Source: Catonia carolina (lineage: Eukaryota; Arthropoda; Insecta; Hemiptera; Achilidae). Taken from it: 64,000 nucleotides of DNA. A model generated the notes under the pieces. That model ran no database searches. It worked only from the letters and a program-made list of their open reading frames with translations, and was not told the DNA's origin. Of the stretch, positions 47,201 to 59,200 are shown piece after piece. How positions within the stretch are numbered: position 1 is the stretch's first letter; each line of letters begins with the position of its first letter. The translations under genes were made by a program, and so were the position numbers. Location of the stretch: assembly GCA_035578175.1 (NCBI GenBank), contig JAQMRL010000003.1, forward strand, positions 87,274,469 through 87,338,468. The letters are read 5' to 3'.

Positions 47201-50200
47201 TGTTTCTTACCTTTTCCTGTAAATTTAGATTTTAACATTTAGGTACATTTTCGTCAGAAACCAATAAACCTTTCAGGCTAAAATTTTTACCAGTTAATTA
47301 TCTTGTTTAGCCACATATACCGGCATTTTTATGACTTCCTAAGGTGCTCCAAAAATTAGTAATACGCAAAACACGTAGAAAACTATTTGTAAAAATGTTA
47401 TGTTTTCGTTATTTAAAAAAAAATGATATCCAAAGATTAAATTCAAAAAAATGTCAGTAGCTCGAGAAGAAACCCAACACTTATAGTGCGTAAAGTTTTA
47501 TTTTCCTATATTTTACCAATCCTATGAAAAATGTACCTAAAAATTTTTTTTTTGAAATCCCTCATTTGTGTACGTTGCAATCTGTTCAATTCAGAACAAT
47601 AAGCAACCCCATGACCCAATGAGATGAGGATGATGTGTAAATGAGGTGTAGTCTTGTACAGACTCAGGTCGACCATTTCTGAGAGAGTATGGTTAATTAA
47701 ACCCCAACCATCAAAGTACACTGGTAACCACTGTCTATCATTCAAAACCGTATAAAAGTAAGTACCTTTACTAGGATTTGAACCAGGAACCTTCGTCTCC
47801 GAAAATCAGCTGATTTTGGCAACGACTTTACCTCTAGACCCTCTCGGGTTACCTTAAAATAGTAAATTTAACATTGGTGGGATACAAAGTACAGTCTCCC
47901 CTTAAATGGTTTCAAATGCTAATTGTATACTGTGATGATGGTGTATCCACTGAAACGCATGTAAGTAGATCATAAAGGAATAAGAATCAAGTTTGTTGAA
48001 AAGAATTAATTATGAAATAATTATTCAGTAGACTATCTTAATAATGATGTTTGGTTGCCATGCTAATTTTGTGGGACTTCAGTGAATCATTGGTCGTAAT
48101 AATTTTCATGTAGGCCTACTTGGTAGTATTTTGTTTATGGATTGTGTGTAAATTTAAAAAAACTGGTTTTTTAATAAAAATCCAAATTTGAAATTACTAT
48201 TATTTTTCATTGACCTTTGTTGCTACTTCAAAATTTTCCTTTTACCAATTATTCTATTTTTCCAAAATTAAATGTTTGTTGGATCAATCATCATATTATA
48301 GCCTCTTGTTCTCAAACTGCAAAAAATTATGTTTTTTTTCAAAACAAGTTTTTTAGTTGACTGAAAATTTCTAAATTGTTGTGTGTTTTTGCAGTCATTG
48401 ATTCATAAATTTAAAAAAAAACCATGTTTGTATGAGTAACTGATGATACAACTTCATGTACTGTTCTTAATAGGTTTACTTTCAGTTTCTAATATATATC
48501 GTCCATCCAATAGTAAACTCGTGAATGTGCAAAAATTCTCAGTTTTACTGGAGAGCAAAAAACAAATTCAATGCTTTCTTCTTAAACACACTTTGTGTAT
48601 TTTCATAACTTTACAAAGGCTGTATCTCCCTAACCGAACAAGATACATATTCACGAGTTTACTAAAACATGTGTTGGGTTGTATACATCAGCATGCGCTA
48701 ACAGTATGCAACCTCATATTCGAATATGAGTATGCAAACTCATATTCGCAAAATTTTTACATTCCCAAGTTTACCATTGGAGCGGCAATATATATATTTT
48801 TTTAATTTATGTACTCTGATTATGGTGGATCCACTGGAACATGTCAGTAAAAATTAAATTTTGTTGTAAAAGTAAAAACAAGTGATGTAGCAGCTGTAAC
48901 AGATCAGTAAAAAAAACAAACAAAGTATTCTCACAATAGAATTTGATTGTAGGTGCAGGATGCATTATAAAGATTTATTTGTAAATTGTTTTAGTAGGTT
49001 TATTTATTGTGTGCACAGGTTTCTTGACGGAGTGCTATGATGAGTTAGGAACTCGCTACCAGGTGCCTGTTTACTGCCTCTCGTATCCTATTAATATTGT
49101 CAAAGAAGATAATGGAAGAGAATCTCCTGCAGATAGTTCAGGTAAATGTGTTTGTTAGTTTTTTATAAACTGCAAGTTAATACTGTTACAACTTGTTATA
49201 ATAAAATAAAATTGTAAACTTTAATTTAATTAATTCGCATATATTTTATTCAACAAAATTATTTTTGACAAAAAACCTAATCAATAAAAATAATGAGTTC
49301 ATGAAAATAAGTTATTAAACATTTAAGACAACTCAATTAACGCAATTTATCAACAATAAAATAAAATAAACAATTTCCTTTACCAAATTTATCATTAAAT
49401 ACAATGTCTTATGACAAAATAACAAACTTCACTGTAAAGAAGAATCCCTAACAATTTAGGCCACTAACACGTTAGCCATTCAAACCGCGGCGGGGCTCCA
49501 ACAATTAAATGCTTCGTTTTTATATTTAATCGGTCAGCTGTTTATGAACAGCTGATTTTATGTTCTGCCAAATGTATCGTTTGTATAATTAATCAGTCAG
49601 CTGTTTATGAACGGCTAATTTCATTTTCCACGGCTTCCTTATAACAATACTATATTCACAGAAAATAGATTGTAATGGTGGTATTTGACTCAGGTGGTGC
49701 TTAGATTAGAAAGTTCTGATGAGTGAATATCAATAGTAGCGTATAAGTTATTTTACGAGTGTATGTATCTCTTACCCTCAGCAGTCATATGCTAGTGTAA
49801 TGTCTGTTCTGTTAAATTAGTCACGGTTGTACAATGGAAACCTGGATTATGTGTTGGGTGAGATTTGTGAATATTTTGTTCCGAACTTTACAATTGGAAT
49901 TCGAGAAATTGCTCTCATGGTAGCAACTGATACTCAAAGCAAAAGTAATGTTGTAGCAAGATCAATTTATTTTTCTGTGAAAATTTTGACTTAGTAAATT
50001 TTATTTATGCCCATTGTAGACGGGTGGAGTGTCAAATTAGTTACATTCAATTTGTTCATTGCAGGGCTTAAATAAATTGTTGTGGTCAGCCAATTAAATG
50101 ACTAAATCATTCAAGAACAGAAGAGGCAGAGGTGTAAAAGACACTAATCAGAGTTACCTCCTGTGAAAGTAATGAATTTCATTTTACTGCCCCACCCTAT

Positions 50201-53200
50201 CGTGAATGAAGTGAAGGTGTCATTTGCAGAGTGGAAAATATGTGCTTTTCAGAGGGCCCGGCATGCTGATAAGTGTACTTTTCCACTCCGTGAGGAAGGC
50301 AATTGTAAACCACCTCACTCTTTGTTTTACGTAGTAAAACCTCTACAGGTTCAAACCAGCCTTTCGGCTGATGACCTAAACAAACAACAAATTTTATTTA
50401 ATCGAAAGAAAAGTATGTAAAATAATATTAATGCGGTTTGTCTCATTTTAAAGCACATTTTCTTTTCGTTAAGTTCTGTCAGTTAAGTTGAGATTGAAGT
50501 AATATAGAGGATACAACCTGATATACAGTAAGAAAAGTTATATTAAATTATTAGATTGAAATCACGGTTTGCCAAAAATTTTGGTTTTCTAAACTTCTTT
50601 TTTCAGAAATTATTGCAACTTTTGACCTACTCAACCGATTCTAAGAGTATTTCTTTATTCGTCAGCATTTTCTGGTACCTCGTATGGAAAATTCTGATTT
50701 GTGAATTTTTTCTTTAAATTATTATTGTTTCTTTGTTGATCAGAATTTTTGCTATTGTTAGAGGAATGTTTTGTTTAAGAATTTGAATATGAAGGGATTA
50801 ATGCATACCATAAATGGTGCTCTAAAATAAGATTGTTTTTGCAGTTTGACACCAATTTCATGTGAATTGGGTAACTAATTCTGAAATAAGTGACTATTTC
50901 TGAACTCACATCTTGATTGAAGGGGTGGTTAAAAGGATAAAATTTGAGATAAATTCTTTTTCTGGATCTTTTCCATTATGTGTCAAGAAAGTTGCAGGTA
51001 TGCCTAACTTCTCGATTGAAAGCATTTCACACAAAAGTGTTCTGTTGGAATTGAAACGTACTGTTAAATAAATTCAAATTATTATTAACTTTCAAAGATT
51101 ATTTTATTCCATTAGTCAGCACATGTATTTATAATGATGACTCATTATGAGCTGCATTACAGCCAATATCATAACTAAAATATAAACATATTTTGTTTGT
51201 CAACATTGAATCACCCATTATGTGATTATTATTCTTAACTAACTTACTTTTATTGTTATTAATTAACTAAGATTAATAATTTTTTTTAAGATATTATTTC
51301 TGAGATTATATTATTAACTAAGTAAATATACAGGATAATCAGTTTAAAATCTATAAAATATTTTATAAATGAATGGCTCCGCTGAACAACGTTGCAAGTG
51401 ACAAAAAAGTAATTTTTCAAAAATCGAAAAAACTTGTTTATTTAATGTAGACGTGGTTTAAATTGGCGGTTTCATTTTAAAACTATGCATTGTTATCGAA
51501 TAATATTAACTAGAAGTGGAAATATTATGTTGATGCCATTTTAACCTGAGAAAATGAGATCATTAATGCATTTCGTTTACGTACAACGTTGCAAGCGCCG
51601 TCGCTTGCAATGTTTTTTTTCGACAGGTGTATTTAACACTGATTGGAATCGGGGTAGAATATCAACGTACAATAGTTTTAAATACGAGTTTTATTGAAAA
51701 AAATAAATATAAATTATTAATATTTTTATTTATTTAGGATTAATATGAGAATAAGTATTAATAGTGCATGCAAATACACATCAGTTACAACGTTGTTCCA
51801 CTTACCTCTTCAGGTGGAAGTTTTCCAGGCACAGGCCGATTTCTTTTTGAAATATATGGATTTCCAGCATCTCTTGACCGTTTACGGTACTTTTCTTTCC
51901 ACTCAGCCACATTCACGTTCCTCCTTTTACCGTTGTTTAGACGTTTTTGGTCACCAGGCGAGAGAACAACACAAGACGTAGATGCCATCCTGTTGGTTGC
52001 AACCTTGTTCTGAGCGAGTCGGCCTGTTTCTCGCTCATTCAACCAGCTGTTTAAGGCTGTTAAACTTAAAAATACTAGAAACGAAATATCCCACGTAGTG
52101 GGGAAAGCAGCTTGCAACGTTGTTCTGTTAAAAACTTAGTTTCACAAAAAATGTCGCTTGCAACGTTGTTCGGCGGAGCCATTCAAATAATAAATAAATA
52201 TTTAAGATTTATTTAACTGTACATTATCAATTCTAACAGAACATTTGTGTGTGAAACGCCTTCAATCAAGAATTTAGGCATACCCGCAACTTTCTTGACA
52301 CATAACGGAAAAGATCATTTATTCTAAATCCAATAGAAAGAAGAGCTGCTTTTCAAGCACAAAAAAGTTTTTTACAAATTTGTAACGCAAAATAAATCTT
52401 TTTGAGGGTAGACACCTCTCCTTAAGTTCCAGAAGCGGGCAGTTAGTTCAATAACTTACTTAAAGGGGAAGTCAGCGTTATCCCAGAAAATACCCCTCGA
52501 TGACAAAAAGATTTTTTGTCTTGGTTTTTGTGATCTTTGTAAAGCAGAATTTTGTGAACAAAATTTTATATTTATCTTATTTGTAGCATTTTCCTAAGTA
52601 TTAAAACAAATTGAAAATTAAAGCACTCTTACGGGAATTGCCAGCCATTTTACACAAAAAAAATCACCCTTTTCAAAATTCAAACGGACATATTTCGATG
52701 AAGTTCAGTTTGAATAATATGAGTTAATTCTTTTTTAGCTCTAATATCACCAACAGGTTGTTTATATGCCCCTGAAGTATTCTAATATCAAGTAGTTCTC
52801 CATTACTTATTATTTTTTCTTGTAATTAGTTGTGTTTTGCTGTTTTATGCTTGTTAAATTTTTTCATGTTTTGAAATTTTTCAAAAATAATTACTTTACA
52901 TGTACTTATAAACATGATAAAGATAATTTTTTTTAGATGGCTCAGAATTTAAATATCTAGGTCCTGTGTGCTATTAAGAAAATTTTAGAGCGAGTTGAAT
53001 TATTTTTAAAAATTAAAATTTAATTAAACCAGTTTAGTTTTTCAAATATTACTAAACAAATCATGTTTTAAGTTTTGTAGAACCAATTGTTGTGATCATA
53101 GTCGGTTCTTTAAAGGACAATTTTCTCTTTAAACTTGGCAGTAATTTCATGTAAATAGGTCAAATTACATCAATTTTTTTGAATATGTGTTTCCCCCCGT

Positions 53201-56200
53201 GGCCCGTTTTACAAAGAGTGGGAGGGAAAATTCGGGAAATTTTTTATGTAAAAATGTCTCTAAAAGAAGGAAGTTTTCATAAGTTTTCAAATACTTTATT
53301 TAGCTGACATAGAATTTTTTTTTTTTAAAGGCAGACGTCTCCCTGCTTAAAGGTATAAATAGAAGGTTTGTACTCTTGAATGCATTTATTACCTCACAGT
53401 GTAAAAATCGTTTTAGATTATTATAATTATCGTTCTTTTTACACAATGTTAATACTGGGTGAACTGAATTGATTTTAAAATCAATATTTTGGCAGTGTTT
53501 CTGGCAAACTACAGCAAGTCATAATAAAAACTGATTGTTATATGCTGATCTGTGATACTATTTACATTGTGTGTTAGATGTGTCGGCAGGTTGTTTTAGT
53601 TTACATGTATTTTATTTTTGTTACTTTTAAATAGCTGTGTAAATTGTATAGAACTGTGGCAATCGAACAATAGCCCTTGAGTAGTGTAAATAAAATGTTA
53701 ATTGAGTTTAAACTAGCATCAGTGAAACTACAGTTTCAATCAAGTTAAAATCCAAAAGAATTTCTGAAAAACTACTAGAAATTAACATTTTAAAATAGTT
53801 ATGGAAGTTGTTAATATTATTTTTAGTTTGAAAAGATAAAAAATTTCTGTTCAACCAAAATTAATTAACTTATTATTGTTAAATGAAAGAAGTTTCCAAA
53901 GTAGGACATTTTTGTGTTATTTTATTATAAAAATATTTATTTTATTTTTGTAATTTGTAATTACCAACTACTTATTACAGAACCTGGAGAAGGTGGCACT
54001 GAAATAGTACTTAAGCTTCGCCTTTCTTTGAACTGCCAAGATGTAAAACTTCCTGTATATTCAAATGATACTATTGGAACAGCGAAAAAGAAATTGCAGG
54101 TTAGTATCCAGTACGGTAACTTTAAATATAGCGAGTAGATAGGACTTGTGAGTTATTTGTTATCATCACTTGTTTTTGTAATTTGAAATCTGTTTATTTT
54201 ATTCATGATTATGTAGGAATTGTCATGATTAAAATACTTTAGACCAGTAGTCACCAACTGGTGGTCTGTGTCTGGATCGCCAATTCATTTTTTCCTGTTT
54301 GCAGATGTTATTTTTATGTGATGTGAAATTTTGTACGTTTATGCTGTGCATGTTGAGAGCTACTGGTGATGTCAACACGACATGTACGTACTCAAGTTTC
54401 TCTCAAGAAAGTTGATGCTCGCTGGACACATTTATGGCCACGATCAGGCCTGAAGCAACTTGTGATATGACACATTACGAAATTCAAAAAACCCACAATT
54501 TTTGTATACGGGTTTACAGTACCTATTTTGAAACTAGTCGAACTTCCGTATAGCGAATCATCATGGGACTTCCAAAAAAGTTTGTTAAATAGAAACTTTG
54601 TTATATAGAATAATCCATGTACTGACAGCGTATTGTTACATTTATTGCATGTGCATTATTGGTTGACAATAAATAGCTGGGTTTTTTTCTTGAGTTACTG
54701 AGTAAAAGGTTTCTCTAAATCGTATAAAAATGTTAGGTCTCATTCAGGCATCTTTGTCAACTATGGTTATTTTTGAAAGTGACCTAACCAATGTTAAGTT
54801 CAGTTATTTGTCATTCAATGAAAAATCAATAGTACCATCTCTCCTTGTACGTAGAATTAATATTATTTCAATAAAAACAAATGAAAATACATACATTAAC
54901 CATTCATTGCACTTTATTACTTACAAGCAAAATGACCTTCAAAAGAAGTTCATTGTCTCCTAATATGCGATTGAGTTTAAAGTAACTTAGAACATGTCAG
55001 AAGTTAATGAACTTGTTCTTTACAAATATCGCGTAGTTTACGTATGAATAAAATAACAAACTATTCGAGTACAAAAATATTTGTTAGTTGAAAATTTGTA
55101 ATGCACTGTTTAAAATTCTATAAGCAATAGATTTGTTCTGTAACAATCTTAAAGAATTGTTTAATTAACCGTGCTTTTTGAAAATATTTGTAAAATTATC
55201 TTGAAGTATAAATTATATTAAACGAAATTATACAGTTACAAACAAAATTCAAATAACATTATTATTGTCCATAGCTTTGTTTTGGAGTATCACCCACAAA
55301 TGATTAATCTTAATTTTAAAAAAATCAGGGTGAAACACTAAACACGACTTTATCTTGCCAATGTAAATGAAGAACAATACAACCTATGCTCAATCATGAG
55401 TAAACAATTTAAAATGAAAAATAACCTAATTGTAATCATGAGTAAATAACACTACAATGCTTTTCATGGTTGATGAGACCTGCTGTTTCACGCGTTTAGA
55501 CCAATCAGAACGTTTGCCAGTGTTGTCAGATGGTACAAATGTATCAGCTTGACAAACATTACGCGCACATGTGTATAAGAGCCGCAGTAGTTCACTCGTT
55601 TCTTGCATCTCATACTGAACTCATCGATTATAGAGCGCGTTAACGTGCAATACTTGATAATATAATCAGCTAGTTTTATGTTCATAGGTTATAATTGTTT
55701 TTGAAAGACCATAAAAATGTGTGATGAAATATATATCAGAGCTGTTAGCGGTAACCGGAGTGTAACTAAGACTTTCAGTTCTGTCTTTAAATTACTTGTT
55801 GTAGACACTTAAGCCCAAATCCATTGTTCGGCGTCATGGATCGAACGTATAACAGTGAAAGGTTTGATAGGAAGCATATTAACAGGATAAGAACACAGTA
55901 AATGAACTAACAAATGATAATACAGCATTAAAATGTACTTACGTTTATTTAGAACAGCTCACAAACAAAATAAAGTTTAAATGCAGACATGCGGAGATCG
56001 ACTTGAACACGAGGTGACAGCAGCTTGGCGGTAATCAGCTTGTAGAATGTAGAAAACGGCTTGGATTAATCGGCAACACATTGAAGAACAACACATAAGG
56101 CACATACAACACCATATTAATCACTAGTTAGTCATTATGCGGGAAACAGCTTGGATTAAAACGGATGAAGGACAACGGCTTGGTACATCGGAGCGGCCAT

Positions 56201-59200
56201 AATGCTGGCTTGTACAAGAGTGAGGAAGACGGAAGGAAGCAGGAATGACGTGCAACAGGTTGCAAAGAGATTGGGGAAAACCGCGCGCTAACAACCGGCG
56301 CAGAATTCAAATTTAAACGTATGTAATACAAAACAAGAGCTATGAGAGCAAGTATTGGCAACATTGCTGGAAAGTCATTGGCTAGCTATAAAGTGGATAG
56401 GGGGGGGGCAATGTGTACGTTCAGAGCTCATCAACGCTGAAAAATAGTATAAATGAAAATTCAACCTACGTTTGATTGAAAAATACGGAAAATCATTAAT
56501 CACCACCAAACTAGGCTTTGTAAAAAATGCTTGAAATATTAGTAGTAGGTTTCTTAATTTTTTTATGACTTTTATTGTACACACTTTTGTTCTAAAGTGC
56601 ATGAGGCCGCGATGTTAAGAAATCCCATTTTTTTTATCGATTTTGATGAGCATAATATAAAAAATCACCAATTGATAAACTAAGCGTTGTAGAAAAAAAT
56701 GTTTGAAATAGGAGCAACTCTGTATACATTTTTGCCCTAGAATGCATACTAAGGCTGAAGTTTTTAAAAAAAGTATTTTTTTTCGTACATGAGCATGGGC
56801 ACCACCCCCCACAAGAATTTCAACTGACATGCTGCATACCTTATCTTGTAAAGCATAAAATATATGGAGTAAATGAGGCGATTTTTTTTTTACTTTTTTA
56901 ATTGTGGAAGTTGTTTCTAAAAAAATTAAAGAAAGTGAAAATTATACAGACAAATTACTACTTTCGGTTGACTGATTTTAATGAAAATATTTGTGTTAGG
57001 TCCCCTCTTAGTACCAAACTTAAGTTCTAAGTTTCAGCTTTGTATGCTGTTTCATTCTTAAGATATTTTGTTCACATACACACACCCACAGACCAAATTG
57101 CTAAACATGTTTTTTTTGGGTTCAGGGGGTCTGAAACCGTGTATTTCCGGTGAAAACTCAATTTTGAAAAATTGACATGAAAGCCAAATATTCCTTTTCT
57201 CTCTATTCATATAGAGCAAGAGAAAGTAAAATACTAAGTAAAACTCGGACAATGTTGAATAAAACTTTTATACTTGAGATCGAGATATAACACCTGCTAG
57301 GAGGGTTTTTATGGGTAAATATTTCAATTGGTATGGTTTGCATTCTCTAATAATGATGAATCCATAGAATCATGTCTACATATACTCAAAAATAAATAAG
57401 CAGGAAGAAATTAAAGCAGTATTAGAAGGATTACTTTTCTGGCTCTTTTTTGACGTTGCATCTTTTACCCAATTCATCCATAACTGAACCTGTTAAGTCA
57501 CCGCTTCTTGGTCTACCCTCCTTAACACTTTGCGTGCTCGTAATTATACGGAACAGTGATACATTTACAGCTTGCAGATCACGTAATTTTACGGAATTCG
57601 TATTTACGCAGTTATACTATGTAATAGCATGTTCTTATACGGAATTCGATCATTTATTCTGAATTAACGTACATTTTAGTAGAAAAGTACACCATTGAAG
57701 CGCTAGTATGTTAGTGTTTTATACACTTATAACGAAACAGCTGTTGGAACAGTAAACAATGAAATTATACACATGAGTTTTGTTTTTCACAAAAGTTAAA
57801 GAAATTTTTGTGTTTAGTTAGTTTTTTTTTTATTCAATAACACAGTTTTGTTTATTAAGTGTTATAAAGGTGTATAATAGGTTTTTGTGTATAAAATTGT
57901 ATAATAGTTCAAATAAATTGTTTAAACAACATGCAAAATGCAGTGGAAAAATTCTTGTTTTTTCTAAAAAATGTGCTATGAAAAAGTGTTAGTTTTATTA
58001 TTTTATTAAAACAATTTAACAAATTATAATACATCATTCAAAAGTAGAAGATTTAATGTTTCTAGCCATGTTAGTACCATCTTAATACTCCTTATAATGT
58101 TATTTTTACAATATTTCAAATATAAACGAAATTGGCCAGCATTCTATAAACATCCATGTTTTTTGTCCCTAGCACTCAAAGTGTTAACAAGCTGTCCATT
58201 TCCAGTTGTTCCATAATTACATAATTTCTTATCTATCTCTTGTCTTCCCCAGCATACTCCTTGTGAACTTCATATCTGCTGCATCAGTCAAAATTGGCAC
58301 AAAGTATGGATTATAATCATCTTTTTACTTTCTCTTGTCTGTATGAATATACAGGAAGGAAAGTATTGTTTTCATGTCAATTTTTTGAAATAGAGTTTTC
58401 TCCGGATATACACGTTTTTTGATCCCCTGAACCCTAGAAAATATGTTTTTACCGTATGTATGTGAACAAAATTCCCAAGAACAGAACAACGTACGAAGTT
58501 GAAACATAAGTTAGGTACCACTAGAGGACCCGTCACAAACATTTTCATCAAAATCGGTCAACCAGTAAAAGTAGTAGTAATTTTTCACTTTTTTATGATT
58601 TTTTTAAAGTCACCTGATTTACTACTTTTTAATGCTCTATAGATAAGATAGGCGCCGTATCTGCTAAAAATTTTTGGGAGGCTGTGCTCTCTTAGAAAAA
58701 AATGTTTTTTTAAGATTGCAGCCTGTATGCATTTTAGGGCAAAAGTTGTAGAAAATTAAAAACCTACAACTTTTATTTTAAACATTTCTTTGTATAATGC
58801 TTAGTTTAGCAGTGATTTTCTGTTTTTCCATGAAAATCTGTAAAAAAAATGGATTCTTTTTAACAATACGGTCGTAGTACGTATTTTATGACAAAAGTGT
58901 ATATATAATCTAATTTAATGTAAATTAAAAGATCTACAACAACTTTATTTCAAGCATTTTTCTCTACAGAGCCTAGTTTAGCATTAAAGAATGATTGTCC
59001 GTATTATTGGGCCATACTAAGGTTGGTTTTCATTTTGCATCATTCACTCATGATTAAAATTAGGTTAGTTTTTTGTTTTTAACTAATGTTAGGTTATGTT
59101 CATTATTTGCATTGACATGAGAACGTCGTGTGAGTGTTTCATACCAGATTTGTTTATAATGCTTAGGAACTTTTTGCAAAACCGTCAGTAGTTAAACAAG

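Noticed and set aside
47506..47745. 79-codon frame resembling those at 1445, 11.5 kb and 40485
   Set aside because: The same frame recurs because it is SINE-A sequence; boundaries follow the SINE, and no homology to proteins is apparent.
51745..52117. Three overlapping frames of 78-110 codons
   Set aside because: All lie inside the nested inverted-repeat element at 51371-52184, in competing frames, without a domain.
54242..54275. hAT-like terminal sequence (ccagtagtcaccaactgg)
   Set aside because: It resembles the start of hAT elements, but no matching inverted end or 8-bp duplication could be found downstream.
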